This document shows, piece after piece, positions 8,475 through 16,786 of a DNA stretch of 64,000 nucleotides. Position numbers and translations under genes: made by a program. The stretch is from assembly GCA_964494625.1 (NCBI GenBank), contig CAZBRT010000001.1:496001-560000 (forward strand), given 5' to 3'. Under the pieces are notes generated by a model that was not told where the DNA came from, ran no database searches, and saw only the letters and a list, made by a program, of their open reading frames with translations. The first letter of the stretch is position 1, and every line of letters begins with the position of its first letter. This DNA is from UBA2784 sp964494625. Lineage in GTDB: Bacteria > Pseudomonadota > Alphaproteobacteria > Micropepsales > Micropepsaceae.

Positions 8475-8492
8475 ATGTGACCTCAGTCACAT
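8475..8492. promoter_or_regulatory. CRP/FNR-like palindromic operator
   Basis: ATGTGACCTCAGTCACAT is an inverted repeat with 7-bp arms and a 4-base centre. It contains an exact TGTGA-N6-TCACA, the classical CRP-family consensus. It abuts a perfect TATAAT (8492-8497), so a bound protein would cover the spacer and -35 area, which favours repression. A close copy is at 16787-16803. Which family binds (CRP/FNR or a TetR/GntR type) is not decided by sequence. Confidence 0.55.
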
Positions 8493-8497
8493 ATAAT
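8492..8497 (+). promoter_or_regulatory. Candidate -10 element TATAAT
   Basis: A perfect TATAAT immediately after the palindrome, about 180 bases before the adaptor gene. No good TTGACA-like -35 is seen 16-19 bases upstream, so the promoter may be activator-dependent or of another sigma class. The remainder of 8416-8680 is non-coding leader. Confidence 0.4.
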
Positions 8498-8680
8498 CCT
8501 GCCAAGACGTGTCAGTTTGTGAGGTGCCGATAGTGTGGCTTTCACATTATTGGTTAGTTGCTTGTAGTGGGGGTATGGGTCGGGTAGTTTGTTTAACTAT
8601 TTGATTTACAACCACTTTAAGCCACTGAACCAGAAATCTGTCAGCCGCCACAGGTCGCGGCGGGTTAGTTGCGGGAAGCC

Positions 8681-9952
8681 ATGAACAAGATGACCTCCGA
8701 ATCCGATATTCGCGGTGCGTTGGGACTTGATGCGTCAGGCCGCGGCCGCACGGTCGTGAAGAAGCCGTTCTACCGGCGCCGTTGGGTGCTGGTCACGGCT
8801 GGCATTGTGGTCAGCATCTTCCTCGCCATGAACATGATGGGCGGCGGAGACGAACCGGTCCAGTACCGTACGCAGGCGGCCAAGGAAGGCCCGCTTGTCG
8901 TCCAGGTCACGGCCACGGGCTCGCTTGAGCCGGTCAACAAGGTCGAAGTCGGCGCGGAAGTGTCCGGCCGGATCGTTGCCATCGAGGTCGATTACAATTC
9001 GCCGGTCACTGCCGGTCAGGTGCTTGCGCGCATCGACACGCAGGAACTCGAGGCGCAGCGCACGCAGGCGCTTGCCCGCCTCCAAGCCGCCCAGGCGCAG
9101 GTGCAGACCGCGCAGGCCACGCTGACCGAAGCGCGCAACCGCAAGACACGCGCGGAAGAACTCATCCAGCGCAACGCCATCTCGCAGGCGACATTCGACG
9201 AAGCCAATGCGGGCTATACGCGCGCGGTTGCCGGTGTTGAAGCCGCCAATGCCGATGTCGCCGTTGCCAAGGCGCAGCTCGCCGCCGTCGAATCCAATCT
9301 TGAAAAGGCCATCGTGCGCTCGCCGATTGACGGCGTGGTGCTGGAGCGCAAGATCGAACTCGGCCAGACGGTTGCTGCCTCCTTCCAGACGCCGGTCCTC
9401 TTCACGTTGGCCAGCGACCTGCGCCAGCTTGAGCTGGAAGCAGCCATCGACGAAGCCGATATCGGCCAGGTGCAGGAAGGGCAGGCGGCAACCTTCGTCG
9501 TTGACGCATTCCCCTCGCGGACATTCACCGCGACCTTGTCCGCACTTTACAACGCGCCGATCAACAATCAGGGCGTCATCACGTACCCTGCCATTCTGGC
9601 GGTCGGCAACGAGGATGGCCTCCTGAAGCCGGGCATGACCGCGTCCGCCCAGATCACGGTGCGCACGGTTGAAAAGGCGCTTCTGGTGCCGGCAGGTGCG
9701 CTGCGCTTTGTGCCGCCCGATATTTTTGCCGCCGAACGCGCCGCTGCCCAGGAAAGCGGCGAGGCCACTGACACTTCAAACCAGGACAGTTCCAAGGGCC
9801 GGGTCTTCACGACGGGTCCCGATGGCAAACCGGTTGCACATGAGGTGACGGTTGGCGTGAGCGATGGCACGTGGACCGAAATCCTCTCGGGCGACATCAC
9901 GCCGGGCATGGAGATCATGGTCGATGTGCTGCGCACCCAGAGTGGCGGCTGA
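8681..9952 (+). CDS. MacA/HlyD-type periplasmic adaptor of an efflux system
   Basis: Membrane-fusion (periplasmic adaptor) protein, 423 residues. A cytoplasmic basic N-terminus is followed by one membrane anchor (about 35-53), a biotinyl-lipoyl-like half domain (VEVGAEVSGRIVAIEV), a long Ala/Gln-rich alpha-hairpin (about 120-210), the second lipoyl half (IVRSPIDGVVLERKIELGQTV) and beta-barrel domains. It would link the ABC transporter encoded downstream to an outer-membrane channel. I chose ATG at 8681, behind GGGAAG; ATG at 8690 is possible. It is the first gene of the adaptor/ATPase/permease operon and follows a 265-bp control region with a strong palindrome. Confidence 0.88.
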   Translation: MNKMTSESDIRGALGLDASGRGRTVVKKPFYRRRWVLVTAGIVVSIFLAMNMMGGGDEPVQYRTQAAKEGPLVVQVTATGSLEPVNKVEVGAEVSGRIVAIEVDYNSPVTAGQVLARIDTQELEAQRTQALARLQAAQAQVQTAQATLTEARNRKTRAEELIQRNAISQATFDEANAGYTRAVAGVEAANADVAVAKAQLAAVESNLEKAIVRSPIDGVVLERKIELGQTVAASFQTPVLFTLASDLRQLELEAAIDEADIGQVQEGQAATFVVDAFPSRTFTATLSALYNAPINNQGVITYPAILAVGNEDGLLKPGMTASAQITVRTVEKALLVPAGALRFVPPDIFAAERAAAQESGEATDTSNQDSSKGRVFTTGPDGKPVAHEVTVGVSDGTWTEILSGDITPGMEIMVDVLRTQSGG

Positions 9953-9988
9953 TCCGCAGGTCGGCGAACAAGCGGGCAGGGAAGCGGC

Positions 9989-10729
9989 ATGAATATGCAA
10001 ACAGGCGCGAATCAGCACATGCGCAATGCCGCCGGCACCGAGCCGCCGCTGATTGCCTTTGACCGCGTGACCAAGATCTATGGCCACGGCGACGCGGAAG
10101 TGCGGGCGCTGGACGGTGTTACCTTCGAGATACAGCGCGGCGAGTTTGTCGCGGTCATGGGCGCTTCCGGCTCGGGCAAATCCACGACACTCAATATCCT
10201 TGGCTGTCTTGATGTGCCGTCGGGCGGGTCCTACCGCTTCATGGGTGCCGCCGTTGAAACGCTTGACCGGTCGCAGCGCGCGATGCTGCGCCAGCGTTAT
10301 CTCGGCTTCGTCTTTCAGGGCTTCAACCTCCTGAAGCGGACAACCGCGCTTGAGAATGTCGAATTGCCGATGATCTATATGGGCCTGTCGGCGCGCGAAC
10401 GGCGCAAGCGCGCGCGCGAGGCGCTGGCCAAGGTGGGCCTTGCCGACCGCGAAAGCCATTCGTCATCCGAACTTTCCGGCGGCCAGCAGCAGCGTGTGGC
10501 GATTGCGCGTGCGCTTGTCACCAATCCCGCTGTCATCCTGGCGGATGAGCCGACGGGCAATCTCGACAGCCAGCGCAGCCACGAGATCATGCGGCTTTTC
10601 ACCGATCTCAATCAGCGCCTCGGCATCACCATCCTTCTCGTGACGCACGAGGAAGACATTGCCGCCTACGCGCGGCGCCATGTCCGCTTCAAGGACGGGC
10701 GCATCGCCAGCGACGAAACACGCGGTTAG
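9989..10729 (+). CDS. MacB-type ABC transporter ATP-binding protein
   Basis: ATPase subunit (246 residues) of a LolD/MacB-type ABC transporter. Walker A GASGSGKST is at 58-66, the Q-loop in FVFQGFNLL at 108-115, the signature LSGGQQQR at 162-169, Walker B VILADEP at 182-188 and the switch histidine is His220 in LVTHE. All catalytic residues are intact. In this family the ATPase powers a mechanotransmission transporter that pushes periplasmic substrates through an adaptor and outer-membrane channel rather than across the inner membrane. It starts 36 bases after the adaptor gene and is followed 15 bases later by the permease gene, one operon. Confidence 0.92.
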   Translation: MNMQTGANQHMRNAAGTEPPLIAFDRVTKIYGHGDAEVRALDGVTFEIQRGEFVAVMGASGSGKSTTLNILGCLDVPSGGSYRFMGAAVETLDRSQRAMLRQRYLGFVFQGFNLLKRTTALENVELPMIYMGLSARERRKRAREALAKVGLADRESHSSSELSGGQQQRVAIARALVTNPAVILADEPTGNLDSQRSHEIMRLFTDLNQRLGITILLVTHEEDIAAYARRHVRFKDGRIASDETRG

Positions 10730-10744
10730 GAAGGGCAGGCTCGC

Positions 10745-11947
10745 ATGTACTGGACCATCATCCAGCTTTCCTTGCGGGAGTTGCGCGCCAACAAGATGCG
10801 CACAATCCTGACGGCGCTCGGCATCATCATTGGTGTCATGGCGGTTATCGTGCTCGTGACGCTGGGCAATGGCTTTACCGCCCAGATCACCAAGGAATTC
10901 GAGGGCATCGGCCAGAACCTCATCTTTGTGTCGCCCCAGGCCAATAACGGCCCCAATCGCGTCAATGTACCTTCTTTCGACATGCGTGATGTCGAGGCGA
11001 TCCGGCGCGGCGTGCCGGGCATCGAGTTTATCGCGCCGTCCAACGGCTCGGGCGGGCGGGCCGTCTATGGCAACGAGAACATCGACACCATCGTCATCGG
11101 CTCGACCAATGACTATTTCAAGGTCCGGCTCTGGGTGTTTGATTCAGGTCGCGAGTTCACCGAGGGCGAACTGACCGCGGGCAAGCCTGTCTGCATCATC
11201 GGCAAGACGGTGCGCGACAAGCTGTTTGGCGCACAGAATCCGCTTGGCCTCAAGATCCGGGTCGAGAATGTCTCGTGCGAAGTGATCGGGCTTCTTGCCC
11301 CCAAGGGCCAGACCACTTTCGGCAATGACGAGGATGACCGCATCCTCATGCCCCTGCGCACCTATCAGCGCCGGATCGTGGGCAATTCGGACGTGGCAAC
11401 GATCCAGGTGGCGGTTGCCAATGGTCAGGACGCGCAACAGGTCATTGAGGGCCTGCGCTCGCTGCTCCGGGAGCGGCGCAGCGTGCCGGATGGCGAGCCG
11501 GACAATTTCTCGATCGACCAGGTCTCGGCCTTCCTTGGCGAAATCCAGAACGTGCTCGGCATCATGACGATGTTTGTCGGCGCGATTGCCTTTGTCAGCC
11601 TCATCGTTGGCGGCATCGGCATCATGAACATCATGCTGGTCTCGGTGACCGAACGCACGCGCGAGATCGGCATCCGCCTTGCGATCGGTGCGCAGCAGAA
11701 GGACGTGCTCTGGCAGTTCCTGATCGAGGCGATGATTCTCGCCTTGCTTGGCGGCATTGCCGGTATCGTGATCGGGCTGGGCCTGTCGTTCCTGGTCACG
11801 GGCATGCTGGGCGTGCCGTTTATCCCGAGTGTCACCATCATTGTGGGGGCGGCGCTCTTCTCGGCGATGTTCGGTGTGGTGTTCGGGTTCTTCCCGGCCT
11901 TGCGTGCGTCACGCCTCAATCCGATCGAGGCCCTACGCTACGAGTAG
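10745..11947 (+). CDS. MacB-type ABC transporter permease (FtsX fold)
   Basis: Permease of 400 residues: one membrane helix near residues 20-42, a large periplasmic MacB_PCD domain (about 45-270), then three further membrane helices, the last preceded by the conserved ERTREIGIRLAIGA cytoplasmic segment and ending with FPALRASRLNPIEALRYE, the diagnostic C-terminus of the MacB/FtsX family. With the adaptor and ATPase it forms a complete tripartite pump apart from the outer-membrane channel, which is not in this window. Substrate could be an antibiotic, lipopeptide, siderophore or lipoprotein; the sequence does not say. Confidence 0.92.
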   Translation: MYWTIIQLSLRELRANKMRTILTALGIIIGVMAVIVLVTLGNGFTAQITKEFEGIGQNLIFVSPQANNGPNRVNVPSFDMRDVEAIRRGVPGIEFIAPSNGSGGRAVYGNENIDTIVIGSTNDYFKVRLWVFDSGREFTEGELTAGKPVCIIGKTVRDKLFGAQNPLGLKIRVENVSCEVIGLLAPKGQTTFGNDEDDRILMPLRTYQRRIVGNSDVATIQVAVANGQDAQQVIEGLRSLLRERRSVPDGEPDNFSIDQVSAFLGEIQNVLGIMTMFVGAIAFVSLIVGGIGIMNIMLVSVTERTREIGIRLAIGAQQKDVLWQFLIEAMILALLGGIAGIVIGLGLSFLVTGMLGVPFIPSVTIIVGAALFSAMFGVVFGFFPALRASRLNPIEALRYE

Positions 11948-11973
11948 TGGGGCGGTACGCACAGCGGGGCGCC

Positions 11974-12489
11974 TCAGCCCCGCACCACGAGCATGGTTGC
12001 GGCATCCACCTGCGCCAACAGCGCGATCAGATCATCGCGTGACAGCGCGATGCAGCCCTCGGTCGCCCCATAATTTTCGCGCGCGATGTGCATGAAGATC
12101 GCGCTGCCATGGCCCGCCCTTGGCGGTGCGTCATTCCAGCCAAGCTCAATCACGAGATCATAGAGCCCGTCGTCGCGGCACATTTTTTCGTGGCTTGCGG
12201 CGAAGGGCAGGCGGACCGGACGGTTGTAGTCCGCATGGGAAGCGTCATCACACCAGCCGAGGTCCGGCGTGATCGCCACCATCGGCAAGGCGCATGAAAG
12301 GGTTCCAAGCCGATCCTTGCGCCACCACAGGCGGCGCAGTGCCATAACACTTATCGGCGTTGCGCCATCGCCCTCGCGCTTGGCGGCTGCGACACCGCCT
12401 TTGCCGATGGCACAGCGCATGCGCGCGCTTCCCGCACGCAGGAAACGATTTGCGTTGTCATCGGGCTCAAGCAGAAGCTCTTTCAGCAT
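11974..12489 (-). CDS. YkuD-type L,D-transpeptidase family protein
   Basis: A 171-residue protein dominated by a YkuD (L,D-transpeptidase) domain. The active-site region reads HIARENYGATEGCIALS (from residue 134), with His134 and catalytic Cys146; an upstream GHGSAIFMH supplies the usual second histidine. The N-terminal GDGATP element is also typical of this clan. No signal peptide or peptidoglycan-binding repeat is visible, which is seen in a short alphaproteobacterial subgroup. Expected activity is cysteine-dependent cross-linking or trimming of peptidoglycan peptides, but export is unexplained. It is convergent with the efflux operon. Confidence 0.8.
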   Translation of the reverse strand: MLKELLLEPDDNANRFLRAGSARMRCAIGKGGVAAAKREGDGATPISVMALRRLWWRKDRLGTLSCALPMVAITPDLGWCDDASHADYNRPVRLPFAASHEKMCRDDGLYDLVIELGWNDAPPRAGHGSAIFMHIARENYGATEGCIALSRDDLIALLAQVDAATMLVVRG

Positions 12490-12504
12490 GGAAGCAGCAA
12501 ACCA

Positions 12505-12545
12505 GAAAGCAAAAGCGGGCGCAAAGCCTGATGCCTTGCGCCCGC
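12505..12545 (-). terminator. Intrinsic terminator (minus strand)
   Basis: On the minus strand a perfect 10-bp stem (arms 12536-12545 and 12515-12524, 11-base loop) is followed by TTTTGCTTTC. It lies 20 bases beyond the stop of the minus-strand gene at 12566-13009 and fits as its terminator. Confidence 0.7.
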
Positions 12546-12565
12546 CTCATGCTGTGGTGCAGAAA

Positions 12566-13009
12566 TCAGGTGCGGTCGAAACGTACGCGGGTGGAGGAGC
12601 CATCTTCCATCGGATTGACCGGCATGTCACGCGCGGCGAGAAGGGCTGCCATCATGGCTGCGAGGTCACCTGCGGGCGGTGCGGTGCCCGGGTTGGTCGC
12701 CGGATTGTTTGACGGATTGCCGAACTTCTCGCGGGCCAGCGCCAGAAGCGCGCCCGGATTGCCGCTGAACAGGAAGCTGCCGACGCCATTGGCGAGCCCG
12801 CCGGGTTCACTGTCTGTCATGGGGCCTGTCGTTGTGCCTGTCACAGCGCGGTAGATGTCGCCGATGCCCTGCATGTGCTGCAAGGGGTTCAAGGCTTCCA
12901 GCACGTCGCCAAAATTGATGCCGCCGCGCGCTTCGATGCGCGGGGTGCGGGCGATCTCAAAATTCTGGGCGGGGTTGCTGATCGCGCGGACGAGAGGGGA
13001 ATCCATCAT
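12566..13009 (-). CDS. Conserved-type hypothetical protein with NPLQH...IYRAVTG motif
   Basis: A 147-residue cytoplasmic protein with no recognised enzyme motif. It has a good ribosome site (AAGGAG, 7 bases before tandem ATG codons). The central LNPLQHMQGIGDIYRAVTG segment (about 41-59) resembles a motif I recall from uncharacterised alphaproteobacterial proteins; the C-terminal half is Pro/Asn-rich (NPSNNPATNPGTAPPAG) and probably disordered, followed by a short helix rich in Ala and Met. It has its own terminator and is thus a single-gene unit. Function unknown. Confidence 0.65.
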   Translation of the reverse strand: MMDSPLVRAISNPAQNFEIARTPRIEARGGINFGDVLEALNPLQHMQGIGDIYRAVTGTTTGPMTDSEPGGLANGVGSFLFSGNPGALLALAREKFGNPSNNPATNPGTAPPAGDLAAMMAALLAARDMPVNPMEDGSSTRVRFDRT

Positions 13010-13145
13010 GACATGCTCCTTCTTGGCGTCTTCGGGTTGCCGTGCCCGGCCTTTTGCCGGGGCTGTGCCTGATAAAAAGCAAGGATCGGGCCAATGAAAA
13101 AACCCTTATCAATCAGACGGTTGTGGTTCGCCGACAGCGGCGTTA

Positions 13146-13164
13146 CCCGGCAAATCCTGCCGGG
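13146..13164. promoter_or_regulatory. Small GC hairpin in a divergent control region
   Basis: CCCGGCA (13146-13152) and TGCCGGG (13158-13164) form a perfect 7-bp stem with a 5-base loop. It has no T-tract, so it is more likely a protein site or leader structure than a terminator. Confidence 0.3.
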
Positions 13165-13195
13165 CTTGCAGCAAAGACTGTCTGCACACATGATG

Positions 13196-13209
13196 GGTTA
13201 CATGTAACC
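13196..13209. promoter_or_regulatory. Palindromic operator of the MazEF-like pair
   Basis: GGTTACATGTAACC is a perfect 14-bp palindrome 20 bases before the antitoxin start, flanked by direct ATGATG repeats. Toxin-antitoxin operons of this type are usually repressed by their antitoxin at such a site. Confidence 0.6.
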
Positions 13210-13229
13210 ATGATGCGGAGCCGCGCCCA

Positions 13230-13490
13230 ATGACCGAACGTCCGCCCCGCCGGAACAATGCTACCCATGCCGAAGGGGAGGCGGTGCGTGATGCGCTGCG
13301 CCGGAAGGTGCATCATCATCGTGCGCGCCTCAAGGCAAAGGGTCTCAAGCCCGTCCAGATCTGGCTTCCGGATGTGAAGGCAGCATCATTCCGGGCAGCC
13401 GCACGCAAGCAGGCGCGGGCGATTGCAGCGAGTACAGCGGAAGCCGGCGACATCGGTTTCGTCGAGGCGATTGCGGATTGGGCCGGTTGA
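13230..13490 (+). CDS. MazE-like antitoxin (DUF3018 type)
   Basis: An 86-residue basic protein that precedes a MazF-like toxin gene by 10 bases. The central KAKGLKPVQIWLPDVKA stretch (about residues 36-52) matches the DUF3018/MazE-like antitoxins, in which the first part binds the operator DNA and the acidic, aromatic C-terminus (AGDIGFVEAIADWAG) wraps around the toxin and blocks it. A histidine run (KVHHHRARL) precedes the conserved block. A palindrome 20 bases upstream is the likely autoregulatory operator. Confidence 0.78.
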   Translation: MTERPPRRNNATHAEGEAVRDALRRKVHHHRARLKAKGLKPVQIWLPDVKAASFRAAARKQARAIAASTAEAGDIGFVEAIADWAG

Positions 13491-13500
13491 GGGCGCCCAG

Positions 13501-13839
13501 ATGAAGCGGGGCGAAATCTGGACTGTTGCCGGTGGCGGCTCCTACACGGGAAAGCCGCGTCCGGCTGTCATCATCCAGGATGACAATTTCAGCGAGACAG
13601 GTTCTGTCACCATCTGCCCTGCAACGTCGAACACGATCGAGGCGCCGCTGATGCGTATCCGGGTCGAGCCTGACGGCACTAATGGCTTGCGCGCGCCAAC
13701 GCGGTTCATGGCCGACAAAGTCACGACTGTTGAGCGCGCCCGCCTCGGCAAGCGGGTCGGACGGCTGGATCCCAGCGACCTCAAGCGGCTTGCATCGGCG
13801 ATATTTGTTTTTCTGGGACTTGGCGCAGGCGGCGTATGA
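13501..13839 (+). CDS. MazF/PemK-like endoribonuclease toxin
   Basis: A 112-residue toxin of the MazF/PemK/CcdB fold, opening with MKRGEIWTVAGGG, followed by GKPRPAVIIQDD (residues 18-29, carrying the arginine of the RNA-binding loop) and TICPATSN (about 38-45), with the buried threonine/serine pair typical of active members. The domain is full length with no frameshift, so the toxin is probably active. It would cleave single-stranded RNA at a short motif and be neutralised by the upstream antitoxin. I chose ATG 13501, which gives the standard N-terminus; longer upstream frames overlap the antitoxin gene. Confidence 0.85.
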   Translation: MKRGEIWTVAGGGSYTGKPRPAVIIQDDNFSETGSVTICPATSNTIEAPLMRIRVEPDGTNGLRAPTRFMADKVTTVERARLGKRVGRLDPSDLKRLASAIFVFLGLGAGGV

Positions 13840-13847
13840 TTCCTTGA

Positions 13848-15011
13848 TCAGAGATCATGGCCGGCGCGGGTGCGCTTGGTTGCCAGATAATGCGCGTTGT
13901 GCGGATTTTCGGGAAAGGCATGGGACACGCGTTCCACCACATCGACACCCATGCGCCGCAACGCATCAACCTTTTCAGGATTGTTGGTGAGAAGCCGGAT
14001 GCGCGAGAAGCCGAGAATCGTCAGCATCGTTGCGGCTGGCTGGAACAGCCGCTCGTCCTCCCCAAAGCCCAGCCGCAGATTGGCTTCGACCGTATCAAAG
14101 CCCTGATCCTGCAGCGCATAGGCGCGCAATTTGTTCATGAGACCGATACCGCGACCTTCCTGCGCCAGATAGAGCAGGACGCCGCCCCCGCCTTCGGCAA
14201 TGGCGGCAATGGCGCCATGCAGCTGGTCACCGCAATCGCATTTGAGCGAGCCCAAAATGTCGCCGGTAAAACATTCCGAATGGAGACGCACCAATACAGG
14301 GCCGGGGGGCTGAGGCTTGCCGATAAGAAGCGCCAGATGCTCCGGTCCGCCATTGCTGGCGCGGAAGGCGACAATTTCTGTTTCCTCGGCGCCCTTCAGG
14401 GGAACACGCGCTGACGCCACCGCGCGAAAGCCGCGCGCCTGTTTCTCATCATAGGCAAGAATTGATGCGGCATCGGTTGATGGCCATTCGGCCATCTCCG
14501 GCGGCAATGCCGCGCGCGCCACGACGCAAGGCAGCAACCCGGCAAGCTTGGCGAGTTTTATCGCCGCGATATGTGAGGCGCCGACACCCTCACGCTGGGC
14601 ATGAAACGGCCCCATCAGCGGATGGGAAAGGTCCGAGATCGGATCGGCCAGATGTTTCAGGAGTTCAAAGCCGCGCTCGCGGGGGAAGGGGATGGCAATC
14701 GCGCCTTGCGTGTAGAGCCTGATTTTGAGCGTTGCCGCACGGGGATGCGTGACAAGGATGACACCACCGGCCGGATCAAAGGCTGACAGGCGGTCCCGTG
14801 TCGCCGTCTCGGCCGAGAGAATGGCCAAGGACGTGTCGAGCGACGTGTCGATAGACGTGTCGATAGACGTGGGGTCACCCTTGACGCAGACCGGCCAGCC
14901 ACGGCGCAACGCCAATGCCGCTTCTTCCACCGTGCTGAAAAGGCCGTCTGTCACAGTCAATCCATCAATTGGGCAATCCGCTATCCGGAGCCGGTCATTG
15001 CCGGGATGCAT
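13848..15011 (-). CDS. ribA: GTP cyclohydrolase II with degenerate N-terminal domain
   Basis: First committed enzyme of riboflavin synthesis, turning GTP into a diaminopyrimidine with release of formate and pyrophosphate. The catalytic domain (about residues 195-370) has the zinc-binding cysteines Cys247, Cys258 and Cys260 (HSECFTGDILGSLKCDCG) and the EGRGIGL loop. The first 190 residues occupy the place of a RibB (DHBP synthase) domain but lack the acidic RibB active-site motif, so that half is probably non-catalytic; such RibBA-like proteins are common in Alphaproteobacteria. A 12-bp in-frame tandem repeat lies in the N-terminal part. The start is uncertain; ATG 15011 gives 387 residues, and the frame continues upstream to 15113. 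Confidence 0.88.
   Translation of the reverse strand: MHPGNDRLRIADCPIDGLTVTDGLFSTVEEAALALRRGWPVCVKGDPTSIDTSIDTSLDTSLAILSAETATRDRLSAFDPAGGVILVTHPRAATLKIRLYTQGAIAIPFPRERGFELLKHLADPISDLSHPLMGPFHAQREGVGASHIAAIKLAKLAGLLPCVVARAALPPEMAEWPSTDAASILAYDEKQARGFRAVASARVPLKGAEETEIVAFRASNGGPEHLALLIGKPQPPGPVLVRLHSECFTGDILGSLKCDCGDQLHGAIAAIAEGGGGVLLYLAQEGRGIGLMNKLRAYALQDQGFDTVEANLRLGFGEDERLFQPAATMLTILGFSRIRLLTNNPEKVDALRRMGVDVVERVSHAFPENPHNAHYLATKRTRAGHDL
14830..14870 (-). repeat. 12-bp in-frame tandem repeat within ribA
   Basis: Units at 14830-14841, 14842-14853 and 14854-14865, plus five bases of a fourth, with core GACGTGTCGATA. They encode a Ser-Ile/Leu-Asp-Thr repeat (about residues 49-62). A gain or loss of units would keep the frame. 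Confidence 0.85.
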
Positions 15012-15199
15012 TGTTCCAAAGTCACAAGGTCGCGAGGGGAGGGGTGTTCCCGTCTTTTTGCATTCTTTACGTCGTATAGGATAGAAGCGGCAAAGGGTAG
15101 CGTGCGGGGGCATGCAAGGGACGCCAAAGGGGACGCCAGTGGCGATGCCTCCAGCGACGAGGTTTCCCCCAAGGAAACAGGAAGGGACGCTGTTCGGGA

Positions 15200-15883
15200 A
15201 TGTCTGCCAAAAGGCGCATCCTGCTTGTCGATGACGACAAAGACCTGAGAGAAGGCCTCTCGGAGCAGCTTCGTCTGTCGGGCGAGTTTGAAACCGATGA
15301 AGCGCCCACCGGCGCTGCCGGGGTCGAGCGCGTGCGCCATGGCCAGTTCGATCTGGTGGTGCTTGATGTCGGGCTGCCCGATCTCGATGGCCGCGAAGTC
15401 TGCCGTCTCATGCGCAAGAACGGCGTACGCGCGCCGATCATCATGCTGACAGGCGTTGTCGGCGATTCAGACCACGTGCTTGGCCTTGACTCGGGCGCCA
15501 ATGATTACGTCACCAAGCCTTTCAAGTTTCCGGTGCTTCTCGCGCGCATGCGCGCACATCTGCGCAGCCACGAGCAGAGCGAGGATGCGGTCTTTGCGAT
15601 CGGCCCCTACCAGTTCAAGCCGAGCGCCAAACTCCTGACCGAGGGCGCGCGCAAGGTCCGCCTGACCGAAAAGGAAACGGCGATCCTGCGTTTCCTCTAT
15701 CGCGTCGGCCCCAAGGTTGTTTCGCGCGAAACGCTCCTGCATGAAGTGTGGGGCTACAATCCCGCCGTCACCACGCATACGCTGGAAACGCATATCTACC
15801 GCCTGCGGCAGAAGATCGAAGTTGATCCGGCCAAGGCAAAGCTCCTGGTCACCGAGACCGGCGGCTACAGGCTGGTGCCGTAA
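15200..15883 (+). CDS. OmpR/PhoB-type response regulator
   Basis: A 227-residue two-component regulator. The receiver domain (1-120) has the acidic pair DDD at 11-13, phospho-acceptor Asp56 in LVVLDVGLPDLDG, Thr84 and Lys106 in TKPF, all intact. A winged-helix DNA-binding domain fills 130-227 (THTLETHIYRLRQKIE is the recognition region; the end GGYRLVP is standard). No sensor kinase is adjacent, so it is an orphan regulator here. The stop and the next ATG overlap (TAATG), coupling it to the MBL-hydrolase gene. Confidence 0.9.
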   Translation: MSAKRRILLVDDDKDLREGLSEQLRLSGEFETDEAPTGAAGVERVRHGQFDLVVLDVGLPDLDGREVCRLMRKNGVRAPIIMLTGVVGDSDHVLGLDSGANDYVTKPFKFPVLLARMRAHLRSHEQSEDAVFAIGPYQFKPSAKLLTEGARKVRLTEKETAILRFLYRVGPKVVSRETLLHEVWGYNPAVTTHTLETHIYRLRQKIEVDPAKAKLLVTETGGYRLVP

Positions 15884-16773
15884 TGCCGATCAAGCGCCTC
15901 ATCTCGCGGCTGTCGGGCCGCCCCGATCCCAACGGATTTTCCGTGCGCTTCTGGGGCACACGCGGCTCGGTTGCCTGTGGCGGCGCCAATTACGCGCGCT
16001 ATGGCGGCAACACCTCTTGCCTTGAGGTCACGGCGTGCGGACGGACCATCATCTTTGATGCGGGAACGGGCCTGCGTCCCCTGGGTGACGCACTTGATGC
16101 GCGGGGCCCGCATCCGCTTGATGTGGACATGTTCCTCACCCACACGCATTTCGACCATATCTGCGGCATACCGTTCTTTGCGCCGTTCTACCGTCCGGAA
16201 AACAGATTCCGCATCTGGTCGGGTCATCTGTCGCCGCCGTGGAAAACGCGCGACGCCGTCTCGACCCTGATGACGGCGCCGATCTTCCCGGTTGATCCGG
16301 CGATCTTCCGTGCACAGATCGACTGGCGTGATTTTCCGGGCGGCGAGACCGTCATGGACGTACCGGGCGTTACCCTGAAGACGCACAAGCTCAATCATCC
16401 CAACGGTGCCACCGGCTTCCGCATCGAATGCGGCGACAAGTCGATCTCCTACATCACCGATATGGAGCATGTGGCAGGGCAGGGGCCGGATGCGTCGCTT
16501 GCTGCGTTCCTCTCGGGCACCGATATCTTCATCTATGATGCGTCCTACACCGACGCCGAATATCCGGACAAAGCGGGCTATGGCCATTCCACCTGGCGCG
16601 CGGGCCTTGATCTGGCGGTTGCGGCGGGGGCGAAGCTCTATGTCCTGTTCCATCACGATCCGGCCCATGATGACCGGGTGATGGACCTCATTGTCCGGGA
16701 AGCCCGTGAAGCCGGAAAAATGAATAAAATCAAAGTGATCGCCGCGCGTGAAGGGCAGACCCTGTCACCCTGA
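15883..16773 (+). CDS. MBL-fold metallo-hydrolase
   Basis: A 296-residue metallo-beta-lactamase-fold enzyme. The first metal motif HTHFDH is at 87-92; a downstream histidine (KLNHPNGATG), an aspartate (IYDASYTDAEY) and FHHDPAHDD complete the two-metal site. WGTRGSVACGGANYARYGGNTSC at the N-terminus is typical of a phosphodiesterase/lactonase-like subgroup often found next to response regulators in Alphaproteobacteria. Being coupled to the regulator gene, it may act in the same signalling process, for example by hydrolysing a cyclic nucleotide; that link is inference. Confidence 0.85.
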   Translation: MPIKRLISRLSGRPDPNGFSVRFWGTRGSVACGGANYARYGGNTSCLEVTACGRTIIFDAGTGLRPLGDALDARGPHPLDVDMFLTHTHFDHICGIPFFAPFYRPENRFRIWSGHLSPPWKTRDAVSTLMTAPIFPVDPAIFRAQIDWRDFPGGETVMDVPGVTLKTHKLNHPNGATGFRIECGDKSISYITDMEHVAGQGPDASLAAFLSGTDIFIYDASYTDAEYPDKAGYGHSTWRAGLDLAVAAGAKLYVLFHHDPAHDDRVMDLIVREAREAGKMNKIKVIAAREGQTLSP

Positions 16774-16786
16774 AAGTTGCGCGGTG

